This document shows, one piece after another, positions 16,686-24,100 of a DNA stretch of 64,000 bases; within the stretch, counting starts at the first letter, position 1; the number at the start of each line of letters is the position of its first letter. A model generated the notes under the pieces. It did not search any database. It saw only the letters and a program-made list of their open reading frames with translations, and was not told the origin of the DNA. The stretch comes from Saccharothrix sp. S26 (GTDB lineage: Bacteria > Actinomycetota > Actinomycetes > Mycobacteriales > Pseudonocardiaceae). The stretch covers positions 210,822 through 274,821 of the forward strand of contig NZ_JAJUWT010000013.1 in NCBI RefSeq assembly GCF_021390395.1. The letters are read 5' to 3'. The translations under genes were made by a program, and so were the position numbers.

Positions 16686-17323
16686 GCGGCGACTCCCCTG
16701 AGCTGGGCGATCACCGCACGGGTCGTGTCGGCGTCGGTGTGCCGGTGGGCGTGCAGGCCGACCGCCTGCGCCGCTTCGACGTTGACCGGCGCGTCGTCGA
16801 AGAACACGCACCGGTGGGCGGGCAGGCCGATCAGGTCCAGCGTGTGCCGGAAGATGCGCGGGTCGGGCTTGCGCAGCCCGATCCGGCCGCTGATCACGAT
16901 GGTGTCGAACAGCTCCAGCAGCAGCTCTTCGGGGTAGCCCTCGCCCCAGCTGTTGGACAGCAGCACGGTCCGCAGGCCGTCGGCGCGCAGTTCGCGGACC
17001 AGCTCGACCATCTTCGGGTCGGGGTGCGCGCTGCCGAACATGCGGCGCAGCAGCCCTTTCGACGCCACCTCGCGGCCGTCGAGGGTGAGCAGTTCGGCCG
17101 CGAGGAGGGCTTCGAACTCGTCGGGGGTGAGTTCGCCGGTCTCCAGCCGGGCCACCGGGCTGTCGGGTGCCGCGTCACGTCCCATCCACGTCCGCATGGT
17201 GCGGCCGTAGCGGTCCCGGTCGATGTTCTCCGAGGTCAGCCAGTCGTCGATGAAGGCGGGCACGGAGACCGTGAGCACGCCGCCCCAGTCCAGCACCACC
17301 GCGTCGATGCGCCGTTCGTCCAC
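16682..17323 (-). CDS. HAD-superfamily protein, ACAD10 N-domain-like
   Basis: 213 residues. HAD motif I is VVLDWGGVLT, motif II LLSNSWGE (Ser), motif III near RKPDPRIFRHTL (Lys) and motif IV FFDDAPVNVEAA. The general acid/base Asp two residues after the nucleophile is replaced by Gly (DWG rather than DxD), as in many epoxide-hydrolase-N/ACAD10-type HADs, so phosphatase activity may be weak or altered. First gene of the operon; GTG 17323 follows TACCCT by 6 nt. Confidence 0.9.
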   Translation of the reverse strand: MDERRIDAVVLDWGGVLTVSVPAFIDDWLTSENIDRDRYGRTMRTWMGRDAAPDSPVARLETGELTPDEFEALLAAELLTLDGREVASKGLLRRMFGSAHPDPKMVELVRELRADGLRTVLLSNSWGEGYPEELLLELFDTIVISGRIGLRKPDPRIFRHTLDLIGLPAHRCVFFDDAPVNVEAAQAVGLHAHRHTDADTTRAVIAQLRGVAA

Positions 17324-17329
17324 GTCGCG

Positions 17330-17335
17330 AGGGTA
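17330..17335 (-). promoter_or_regulatory. -10 hexamer for the HAD-APH-ACAD-HxlR operon
   Basis: TACCCT on the minus strand, 6 nt before the GTG at 17323. It touches the palindrome at 17334-17349, so a repressor there would cover the promoter. Confidence 0.4.
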
Positions 17336-17349
17336 CCGACCGGTCGGTA
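17334..17349. promoter_or_regulatory. perfect 16-bp palindrome, TetR-type operator candidate
   Basis: TACCGACCGGTCGGTA is fully self-complementary and begins 11 nt upstream of the HAD start codon. Its size and position within the promoter resemble operators of TetR-type repressors of fatty-acid and acyl-CoA genes. No TetR gene is adjacent; the regulator may be the operon's own HxlR product or act from elsewhere. Confidence 0.6.
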
Positions 17350-17384
17350 TGTCGGCAAGCCCGATACTCGGTGTTCATTTCGGA

Positions 17385-17409
17385 AAACGTGAACGCGGTG
17401 TTCGCGTTT
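17385..17409. promoter_or_regulatory. inverted repeat AAACGTGAA / TTCGCGTTT
   Basis: Nine-base arms with one mismatch, separated by 7 nt. TTGACA at 17408-17413 overlaps the right arm and could be a -35 for the broken gene starting at 17520, but no good -10 follows. An AT-richer patch with operator character. Confidence 0.35.
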
Positions 17410-17519
17410 GACATTTCGCCATTCGCTTCGGCATTGTCCGCCCCGGCGATCACGTTCTCTTCTTCAAGCCCCTCACCTGGGATTATCAGTCACGTGTCGG
17501 TGTTTTCGAGGGGGAAGTC

Positions 17520-18236
17520 ATGCCGATCCTGGTCACCGGGGCGACCGGCACCGTCGGGCGGTGCGTGGTGCGTCGGCTGCTCGCCGCCGGCCGATCGGTG
17601 CGTGCGCTGACCCGCCATCCGGCTGTCGATCGAGCGTGACGGTCCGGCGATCGTGGACGTGCCGACGCGGGCGGAGGTGCGGCGGCTGACGCACCTGGGG
17701 CACGACGACCCGAGCCGTCCCGACGACGATCCGCTGGAGTCGTGGCACCGGGTGTTCCACCGGGCGATCGAGTCGTCGCAGATGGAGTGGACGCACGTGT
17801 TCCCCGGCGAGTTCATGGCGAACACGCGGGAGTGGGCCGCGTCGATCCGCGCGGAGGGCGTGGTGCGGGCTCCGTTCGGCGACCGGACGAGCGCGAGGAC
17901 GACATTGCGGCGATCGTGGTGGAGGCCCTGGTGGAGGACGGGCACGCGGGGCGGACCTACTGGCCGACCGGTCCGGAGCCGGTGCGCCGGCGGGACGCGG
18001 TGCGGATGATCGGTGAGGCGATCGGGAGGGAGGTCGGGTTCGTGGAGCCGACCGCCGGGCAGGCGCGGGAGCTGTGGCGCGAGGTCTACCCGGCCGAGGT
18101 GATCGAGTGGTTCCTGGAGATGGGCCGCCACCCCGAGGGCAACAGCTGGGTGTCACCGGACGTGGAGCGGGTGCTGGGTCGGCCCGGTCTGACGTTCGAC
18201 CGGTGGGCACGCGACCACGCCGCCGACTTCCGCTGA
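17520..18236 (+). pseudogene. broken NmrA-like NAD(P)-binding oxidoreductase
   Basis: Starts well: ATG 17520 (GGGGGAAG upstream) encodes MPILVTGATGTVGRCVVRRL, the Rossmann GATGxVG of NmrA-type atypical SDRs. It then stops at 17637 after 39 codons. Homologous sequence resumes at once in another frame (VDVPTRAEVRRLTHL, then the later WTHVFPGEFMANTREWAASI), with the middle of the fold missing. Near 17880 it shifts frame again into DDIAAIVVEALVEDGHAGRTYWPTG, ending at 18236. So: one internal deletion plus one frameshift; certainly non-functional as a full protein. Confidence 0.85.
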
Positions 18237-18248
18237 GACCACGGGCCG

Positions 18249-18773
18249 TCAGGCCGGTTCGGGGACGGCGTTGCGCAGCCGGATACCGCTGAACCCGAGC
18301 GTGCTCGCGGTCACCCGCCGCCAGAACGGCCACAGCGTGGCCATCAGCCGCAGCTCGATGCCGGCCTCCTCGTGCAACGCCAGCAGGTCGCCGACGGGGT
18401 CGGCCGGGCCGAGCGGTTCGACCGGTTCCGTGGCGACGTGCGCGTTGGGCGGGTCGCCGAACGGCCTGAACGCCCCCGCGTCGAACCGGTAGGCGTACAC
18501 GCGCGCGGTCTGCATCCGGCGCAGCCAGCCGAACTCGATCGCGTGCACCCGCTCGGCACCCAGCCACTCCCGGTCCCCGGCGGTGGTGGTCGGCTCCACC
18601 CACGCCAGGGCACGCGGGCACTGGCGCGGGAACCAGTAGTCGGGTGCTCGGTCGTGGTCGACGGCCCACACGTAGGCCTCGGGTTGGCGGGCCGTGGCGG
18701 CCACGTGCGGCTCGAACCGGGTGATCGTCGGGTTCTCGGAGAAGTGCAGCACTTGGCCCGGTGCCGGTCGCAT
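18249..18773 (-). CDS. DUF6886 family protein
   Basis: 174 residues beginning MRPAPGQVLHFSENPTITRFEPH, then YVWAVDHDRAPDYWFPRQCPRALAW. This VWAVD..PxYWFPRxCPR arrangement is that of the DUF6886 family, whose function is not known to me. No membrane or secretion signal. ATG 18773 is preferred to start codons further upstream because the conserved block begins there. It converges on the broken NmrA-like gene with a 12-bp gap. Confidence 0.8.
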   Translation of the reverse strand: MRPAPGQVLHFSENPTITRFEPHVAATARQPEAYVWAVDHDRAPDYWFPRQCPRALAWVEPTTTAGDREWLGAERVHAIEFGWLRRMQTARVYAYRFDAGAFRPFGDPPNAHVATEPVEPLGPADPVGDLLALHEEAGIELRLMATLWPFWRRVTASTLGFSGIRLRNAVPEPA

Positions 18774-19093
18774 GGCCGACGATCGTGCCGGAACCCGGCC
18801 GGCTCGCTCCACCGATTTCCGTGTCGACCCTTGGCCCGGGGTCTGAGGTGGCCCGGGGTCTGAGGTCTGGCGTCTGAGGTCTGGCGTCTGACGTCGGCCC
18901 TGGGTCTGCGGGTGCCGGGCTCGGTACCGCCCGGCCGGGTAGTCGCGGACAGGCGGCCGGGGCCTGCACGCGGGAAGTGTCGAGGGTATTGCCGGTCGGG
19001 TGATCGTGATGGTGGCGGTGCCGTCGGGCGACGTGCACCGGGCCTACCTGCCGTAGACCCGGTGCACATCCGGTATCCGACGGCGTGGACGTG
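18774..19093. other. 320-bp intergenic region with tandem repeats, no intact gene
   Basis: Holds the tandem repeats at 18833-18895. Around 19000-19056 a short plus-strand frame reads VIVMVAVPSGDVHRAYLP before a stop. It may be a gene fragment but is too short to identify. Confidence 0.4.
18833..18895. repeat. composite tandem repeat (17-bp x2, then 14-bp x2)
   Basis: GGCCCGGGGTCTGAGGT is repeated exactly at 18833-18849 and 18850-18866. It is followed by CTGGCGTCTGAGGT at 18867-18880 and a near copy at 18881-18894. All units share GTCTGAGGT. Confidence 0.8.
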
Positions 19094-19528
19094 TCAGGCG
19101 TTGATCTCCTTCGGTGCGCCGTCGGTGTGGCTGATGGTGATCTTGCGCGGCTTGGCCTTCTCCGCGATCGGGATGCGCAGCGTCAGCACGCCGGAGTCGT
19201 AGTCGGCCTTGATCCGGTCGACGTCGAGCGAGTCGCCGAGGAACAACTGCCGCGAGAACACGCCCAGCGGCCGCTCGGACAGCTGCATCTCGACGTCGTC
19301 GGTGCGGTTGGGCCGACGCTCGGCCTTCACCGTGAGCACGTTGCGCTCCACGTCGAGGTCGATCGCGTCCGGCGTGACACCGGGCAGGTCGAACTCCACC
19401 ACGAACTCGTCACCGGTGCGGTAGGCGTCCATCGGCATGGGCGTGGGCCGCGACCAGGTGCCCGGTCCGGTGAAGAACTGCTGCGCCAGCCGGTCCAGCT
19501 CCCGGAACGGGTCCGTGCGCATCAACAT
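19094..19528 (-). CDS. HSP20 small heat-shock protein (HSP18-like)
   Basis: 144 residues. The alpha-crystallin domain covers about residues 35-130: [39 protein letters not shown], then [12 protein letters not shown] and the closing [20 protein letters not shown]. It is an ATP-independent holdase for unfolding proteins. ATG 19528 is chosen for the AGGAGG 8 nt upstream. Transcription probably starts near 19579 from the promoter at 19586-19614, giving a ~50-nt leader. The neighbouring divergent gene is its likely regulator. Confidence 0.95.
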   Translation of the reverse strand: MLMRTDPFRELDRLAQQFFTGPGTWSRPTPMPMDAYRTGDEFVVEFDLPGVTPDAIDLDVERNVLTVKAERRPNRTDDVEMQLSERPLGVFSRQLFLGDSLDVDRIKADYDSGVLTLRIPIAEKAKPRKITISHTDGAPKEINA

Positions 19529-19585
19529 CGGGAACACCTCCTGAATCTGTCTGGTCAATGCGCTGGTCTTCGCGCTGCCGACTCA

Positions 19586-19614
19586 GTTGTACCACGTCGT
19601 CATCTCGTTGACAA
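19586..19614 (-). promoter_or_regulatory. promoter of hsp20 gene
   Basis: On the minus strand TTGTCA (19614-19609), 17-bp spacer, TACAAC (19591-19586). The -35 overlaps the -35 of the divergent gene around GTTGACAAC (19607-19615), so RNA polymerase or a repressor at this point would affect both genes. Confidence 0.6.
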
Positions 19615-19636
19615 CACCGAATGTCGTCGGTAAGTT
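19608..19636 (+). promoter_or_regulatory. promoter of HSP18-regulator gene
   Basis: TTGACA at 19608-19613, exact 17-bp spacer, TAAGTT at 19631-19636. The expected start point is the A of the ATG at 19643, so the mRNA should be leaderless. This is the best -35/-10 match in the window. Confidence 0.65.
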
Positions 19637-19642
19637 GACGCC

Positions 19643-20212
19643 ATGGCGATCGGAGACTACGAGACCGTCCGAGCGGCGGCAACCGGGGAAGACCTCAGTG
19701 CCGGGCAGGTGCTGTCCGCGCTGGTCCTCCTGCGGCGATTGCGGGATGAGCTGGCCGGATGGGAACCGCAGCTGATCGCCGCGGCACGGGAGCTGGGCAC
19801 GAGTTGGGCCGAGCTGGCTCCCGCGTTGGGGGTGGCCAGCAGGCAGGCGGCCGAGCGCCGGTACCTGCGGCTGCGCCCGTCGGAGCTGGGCGCGACGGCC
19901 GAGGGCCGGGTGCGTGCCGAGCGGGACCGGCGCGCCGCCGACCGCGCGGTGTCGCAGTGGGCGCGCGACAACGCCGCGTCGTTGCGCAGCCTGGCGGGGC
20001 AGGTCGGGCAGGTGGACGTCGTGGTGCGGCAGGCGTTGGCGGAGGACGACGCCGTGGCGTTGCTCGAGCCGTTGACGGCGGCGCTGGCCAAGGTGCGGTC
20101 CACCCACCCGGACCTGGCCGCCGAGATCCAGGCCGTCAACGAGCGGGCGGAGGAGGTGCGACGGGACACCCAGACGCTGCGGGACAACCAGCTGCCCCGC
20201 GACAACCACTGA
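19643..20212 (+). CDS. HSP18 transcriptional regulator family protein
   Basis: 189 residues. The N-terminal ~75 residues hold a helix-turn-helix-like stretch (GTSWAELAPALGVASRQAAERRYLRLR). The remainder is helical and charged with a coiled-coil character (DLAAEIQAVNERAEEVRRDTQTL). Proteins of this type are found beside hsp18/hsp20 genes in actinomycetes and are annotated as HSP18 regulators. The divergent arrangement and shared -35 region fit a repressor of hsp20. Mechanism is inferred. Confidence 0.75.
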   Translation: MAIGDYETVRAAATGEDLSAGQVLSALVLLRRLRDELAGWEPQLIAAARELGTSWAELAPALGVASRQAAERRYLRLRPSELGATAEGRVRAERDRRAADRAVSQWARDNAASLRSLAGQVGQVDVVVRQALAEDDAVALLEPLTAALAKVRSTHPDLAAEIQAVNERAEEVRRDTQTLRDNQLPRDNH

Positions 20213-20605
20213 CCCGGGCGGGTCGGGCCATCCGGTCGGGCCGCGGGGTGGTGGACGGTCGCGGTCCGACGGCGCTGGAGCGAGGGCCACGGGTACCGGG
20301 GTGAGGGAGGCCGGCGGCGCGGGCCCACCGGGTCTCCGGCGCGACCTGCCGCGCCGACCTGCGGGCACGGTGGCCGTACCTCCTGGTCACGGCCGGCCGT
20401 GACCAGGAGGTACGGGGATCCGGTTCGGGAGGCGGCGGCGGTCGGCCGGGGTGCACTCCGGGCCCGGTAGTCATCGGTGGTCCCGCCCTTGCCGGACCGG
20501 GGCCGCGCTCTCCCGTGGCGGTGACCGGCGGGGCAGCGAGTCCGGGCAGCGAGTCCGGGTGGCGGCGGTGACGGGTTGACCGCTTCCGGTGCGGTCGGGA
20601 GGCGG
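20213..20605. other. 393-bp convergent intergenic region with a large palindrome
   Basis: Lies between the HSP18-regulator gene and the minus-strand LD-carboxypeptidase gene. No coding signal. The main structure is the 42-bp palindrome at 20374-20415. Confidence 0.6.
20374..20415. terminator. 42-bp perfect palindrome, likely bidirectional terminator
   Basis: Arms CCGTACCTCCTGGTCACGGC and GCCGTGACCAGGAGGTACGG flank a central CG, so all 42 positions are self-complementary. It lies between two converging genes, 161 nt after one stop and 190 nt after the other. As RNA it would form an almost loopless 20-bp stem; as DNA it could extrude a cruciform. Terminator is the simplest reading, though it is far from both stops. 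Confidence 0.6.
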
Positions 20606-21493
20606 TCAGGCGACCACGGTCACCGTGCCGGCGCCGCCGTCGATCTCGACGGGCACGCCGAGCGGCACGGTGAGTTGGCCCTCGCAGTGGCCGAACCCGG
20701 TGTCGGCGACGATCGGCACCCCGAGGTCGCCCAGCCGGTCGGCGAGCACGGCGGAAGGGTCGCCGCACCCGGTCCACGAGCCGAGGACGAGGCCCGCGAC
20801 CTGGTCGAACCACCCCGAGCGGCGCAGGGCGGTGAGCATCCGGTCGAGGCGGTAGGGCTCCTCGTTGACGTCTTCGAGCAGCACGATCGCGCCCGGTGGC
20901 GGTGGGGCGTCGAGGAGGCTGAGGTTGCCGCCGACGGCGACACCGCGGGCGACACCGGGCACCAGGCCGACCCCGCGGTAGGCCGTGACGCCGGTGAACA
21001 GGGCGGCGCGCAGCCGTTCGCGGGCGTCGGTGTCCTCCACGAACGCCCTGGTGGCGACCATCGGCCCGAACCAGGTGGGCACGCCGTGCGCCCACAACCG
21101 CTCGTGCAGCACGGTCGTGTCGCTGGAGCCGACGAAGACCTTGCGCCGGGCGGCGACCGCCGTCCAGTCGACCAGGTCGACCATGCGCAGGCTGCCGTAG
21201 CCGCCCCGCGCGCACAGCACCCCCGCCACCGACGGGTCCGTCCATGCCTGTTCGAAGGCCCGGGCGCGGTCGGCGTCGTGGCCGGCGAGGTAGTCCAGCG
21301 TCGGGTGGGTGTCCAGCGCGTGGGCGTCCACCCGCACGTCCAGGCCCCACTTGCGCAGCCACGCGACCCCGGCGTCGAGGAGTCCGGCCGGGCACGGTCC
21401 CGCCGGGCTGACCACGACGACCCGGTCCCCGGCCCGCAGCAGCCCGGGCCCGGGGACGGCCGCACGGGCCGCCCCCGGCACACCGGACGTCAT
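20606..21493 (-). CDS. LD-carboxypeptidase (peptidase family S66, LdcA/MccF type)
   Basis: 295 residues. The S66 landmarks are present: VVVVSPAGPCP near the N-terminus, CARGGYGSLRMVDLVDW (nucleophile region with the GGYG turn), FVGSSDTTVLHERLW, LLEDVNEEPYRLDRML with the catalytic Glu, and GFGHCEGQLTVPLG with the His. Family members remove the terminal D-Ala from muropeptide tetrapeptides or cleave microcin C-like amides. ATGA overlap with the S9 peptidase gene upstream. Probable role in cell-wall peptide recycling. Confidence 0.92.
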   Translation of the reverse strand: MTSGVPGAARAAVPGPGLLRAGDRVVVVSPAGPCPAGLLDAGVAWLRKWGLDVRVDAHALDTHPTLDYLAGHDADRARAFEQAWTDPSVAGVLCARGGYGSLRMVDLVDWTAVAARRKVFVGSSDTTVLHERLWAHGVPTWFGPMVATRAFVEDTDARERLRAALFTGVTAYRGVGLVPGVARGVAVGGNLSLLDAPPPPGAIVLLEDVNEEPYRLDRMLTALRRSGWFDQVAGLVLGSWTGCGDPSAVLADRLGDLGVPIVADTGFGHCEGQLTVPLGVPVEIDGGAGTVTVVA

Positions 21494-23403
21494 CGGCGCA
21501 GCTCCAGCACCGCGACCCCCTCGGGGGTGAACCCGAACACCTGCCCGTAGAACGACAGCTCGGCCTCCAGCGCGGCGACGATGGTCTCCGCCTTGCGGAA
21601 CCCGTGCTGCTCGCCCTCGAACGTGAGGTAGGCGTGCGGGATGCCGGTGCCGTCCAGCGCGGACGCGAACCGGTCGGCCTGCTCGGGCGGGCAGATCTCG
21701 TCCTCCAAGCCCTGTAGCAGCAGCACGGGCCCGGCCAGCCGGTCCACGCGGTGCGACGGCGACCGCTCGGCGTACCGGTCGGCCGCCTCGGGCCACGGCC
21801 CGACCAGGCCCTCCACGTAGCGGGACTCGAAGTCGTGGGTCTCGCCGCCCGCGCCGGTCCAGCCGGCCAGGTCGAGGATGGGGAACGCGACCATGCCGCA
21901 CCGGTAGGTCTTCACCGAGGTCAGTGACGCCGCGGAGGTCCAGCCGCCGGCGCTGCCGCCGCGGATGGCGAGCCGGTCGCCGTCGGCGTCGCCGGCGTCG
22001 GCCAGGGCTTGGGCCACGGCGGCGCAGTCCTGCACGTCGACCACGCCCCACTGCTCGCGCAGCCGTTCCCGGAACGCCCGGCCGTAGCCGGTGGAGCCGC
22101 CGTAGTTGACCGCGACCACGCCGATGCCGCGGCTGGTCAGGTAGGCCAGCTCGGCGTCGAGCACGGGCGAGGAGCGGCCGGTGGGCCCGCCGTGGACGTG
22201 CACGACATACGGCGGTTTCTCGTCGTCGGGCCCGGCGAAGTCGGGGTTGCGCGGCGGGTAGACGTAGGCGGGGACGTCGCCGTCGGGGCCGCGGAACACG
22301 CGTTCCTCGGGCACCGGCAGGTAGTCGACCGGCAGCGTGGACCGCCCGGAGGTGTGCTCGGTGAGCACCCCGGTGGACAGGTCCAGCGACACCACGGCGG
22401 ACTCGGCCCGCGGCCCGGCCGCGCCGCTGACGACCACGCCGTCGTGCACGGCCAGGTGCGCGTGCCAGACGGGCAGGTCCACGTCGACGTCGGTGACGGT
22501 GCCGCTGCGCTCGTCGAGCACGGCCAGCGCGCCGGAGCGCAGCACGGCGTAGCGGCCGGGGTTGATGGTGGCGAACCAGCGGTTGCCCAGCCGCCACATC
22601 GGCCCGCCGAGCTCCTCCGCGCACGGCGCGAGGTTCTTCCTGGTGCCGTCCAGGCCGATGCGGAACAGGTTCCACCAGCCGTCGGGGTCGGTCAGCGCGA
22701 GCAGCGAGTCGCCCTCCCACTCGACCTGGCACACGGCCTCGGACTCGCCGCCCGCGAGGACGCGGTGCTGCGAGGAGCCGACCTCGGCCACGCACAGCTC
22801 GGTGCCGTCCCACGGCATGCGGGGGTGGTCCCAGCCGATCCAGGCGTAGTGGCGGCCGTCGGGCGAGAGCCGCGGGCCGGTCATGAAGTGGTGGCTGGCG
22901 GCGAGGACGCGGGGCGGGGAGCCGTCCAGCGGCAGCGCGACCAGGTCGCGGCGCACGTCGGTGCGCGCGTCGCCGGTCACGGTCTCGCGCACGCACCACA
23001 CCTCGGTGTGGCCGGGTCCGGCGGTGAGGTCGCCGTAGCGGTGGCCGTGGTGGCGCTCGGGCTCGGGGCTGAGCGGGACGGGACGCGGGTCGTCGGGGTC
23101 GAACACGTAGACGCGCTGGTCGTCCCAGTTGGTGAACGCCGCCCGCGTCCCCTCGGGGGTGTCCAGCACCACCCACGGCCGGCCGCCGTACTCGTGGACG
23201 CGGTTGCGCGCGTTCCACGGCGGCGGCAGCAGGTCCTGCCCGTCGCGCACCAGCGCGACCCGGCCGCCCTCGGCGGGGCGTCCCTCGGCCCACCAGGGGC
23301 GACCGTCGTGCAGGTCGACCCAGTGCGGGCCCCCACCGGCCGCGGCGGCGTCGGCCGCGCTGATGGGCGATGTCCACGTTCCGTACGGTGCGATCTTCAC
23401 CAC
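21490..23403 (-). CDS. S9-family prolyl oligopeptidase-like serine peptidase
   Basis: 637 residues. An N-terminal beta-propeller (about 1-390) is followed by an alpha/beta hydrolase domain. Catalytic Ser lies in IRGGSAGGWTS, Asp in LLQGLEDEICPPEQA, His in EGEQHGFRKAE; the oxyanion region is VVHVHGGPTGRSSP. No signal peptide, so it acts on short peptides in the cytosol. Start at the first of two tandem GTG codons, with TAAGGT 7 nt upstream; longer versions add low-quality sequence. Cotranscribed with the LD-carboxypeptidase. Confidence 0.93.
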   Translation of the reverse strand: MVKIAPYGTWTSPISAADAAAAGGGPHWVDLHDGRPWWAEGRPAEGGRVALVRDGQDLLPPPWNARNRVHEYGGRPWVVLDTPEGTRAAFTNWDDQRVYVFDPDDPRPVPLSPEPERHHGHRYGDLTAGPGHTEVWCVRETVTGDARTDVRRDLVALPLDGSPPRVLAASHHFMTGPRLSPDGRHYAWIGWDHPRMPWDGTELCVAEVGSSQHRVLAGGESEAVCQVEWEGDSLLALTDPDGWWNLFRIGLDGTRKNLAPCAEELGGPMWRLGNRWFATINPGRYAVLRSGALAVLDERSGTVTDVDVDLPVWHAHLAVHDGVVVSGAAGPRAESAVVSLDLSTGVLTEHTSGRSTLPVDYLPVPEERVFRGPDGDVPAYVYPPRNPDFAGPDDEKPPYVVHVHGGPTGRSSPVLDAELAYLTSRGIGVVAVNYGGSTGYGRAFRERLREQWGVVDVQDCAAVAQALADAGDADGDRLAIRGGSAGGWTSAASLTSVKTYRCGMVAFPILDLAGWTGAGGETHDFESRYVEGLVGPWPEAADRYAERSPSHRVDRLAGPVLLLQGLEDEICPPEQADRFASALDGTGIPHAYLTFEGEQHGFRKAETIVAALEAELSFYGQVFGFTPEGVAVLELRR

Positions 23404-23410
23404 GCGGCCG

Positions 23411-23416
23411 ACCTTA
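23411..23416 (-). promoter_or_regulatory. -10 hexamer for S9 peptidase operon
   Basis: TAAGGT on the minus strand, 7 nt before the GTG at 23403; leaderless layout. Confidence 0.4.
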
Positions 23417-23517
23417 TCGGTGCGGGTGGCGGGCCGGTCAGCGCCGATCGACCGGCGGTGGCGTTCGCCGTCGGGGAAAAGCGCGGGGGCAGGGCTGCCG
23501 ATCTTGCTCGCGTGGCC

Positions 23518-23523
23518 TAGGGT
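23518..23523 (+). promoter_or_regulatory. -10 hexamer for DUF3090 gene
   Basis: TAGGGT, 10 nt before the ATG at 23534. The leader would be about 2-4 nt or absent. Confidence 0.4.
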
Positions 23524-23533
23524 CTTCGTTGTC

Positions 23534-24100
23534 ATGGCACGCGTCATCCACGTATTCCGCCAGCCCGACCGGTTCGTCGCCGGCACCGTCGGGCAGCCTG
23601 GCGAGCGCACGTTCTACCTGCAGGCCTCCGAGGAGGCCCGGCTGGTCAGCGTGGCGCTGGAGAAGCAACAGGTCGCCGTACTCGCCGAGCGCATCGGCTC
23701 GCTGCTGGAGGAGGTGCACCGGCGGTTCGGCGCGGAGGTACCCGACGCGGTCCCCGAGGACCTCCGGGACACCGAACCGCTGGCGGTGCCGGTCGAGGAG
23801 GAGTTCAAGGTCGGCACGATGGGGCTGGGCTGGGACGCGGAGTCCCGCGCGGTGGTCATCGAACTGCTCGCGATCACCGAGGAGGAGGTCGACGAGGCGG
23901 TGGTGCTCGACGACACCGAGGAGGGTCCGGACGCGGTGCGGGTGTTCCTGAGCCCGGCGGAGGCGCGGGCGTTCGCCGAGCGCGCCGACCGGGTGGTGCG
24001 GGCGGGCCGCAAGCCGTGCCCGCTGTGCGCGGAGCCGCTGGACCCGGAGGGTCACGTGTGCCCGAGGCAGAACGGCTACCGCCGTTCGGACGAGGGCTGA
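23534..24100 (+). CDS. DUF3090 family protein (TIGR03847)
   Basis: 188 residues, the usual size. Conserved opening MARVIHVFRQPDRFVAGTVGQPGERTFYLQA and a C-terminal zinc-ribbon-like CPLCAEPLDPEGHVCPR. The family is almost restricted to Actinobacteria and lies next to SCO1664-type genes. Biochemical role unknown. Divergent from the S9 peptidase gene (130-bp spacer). Its last 43 bp overlap the next gene. Confidence 0.92.
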   Translation: MARVIHVFRQPDRFVAGTVGQPGERTFYLQASEEARLVSVALEKQQVAVLAERIGSLLEEVHRRFGAEVPDAVPEDLRDTEPLAVPVEEEFKVGTMGLGWDAESRAVVIELLAITEEEVDEAVVLDDTEEGPDAVRVFLSPAEARAFAERADRVVRAGRKPCPLCAEPLDPEGHVCPRQNGYRRSDEG

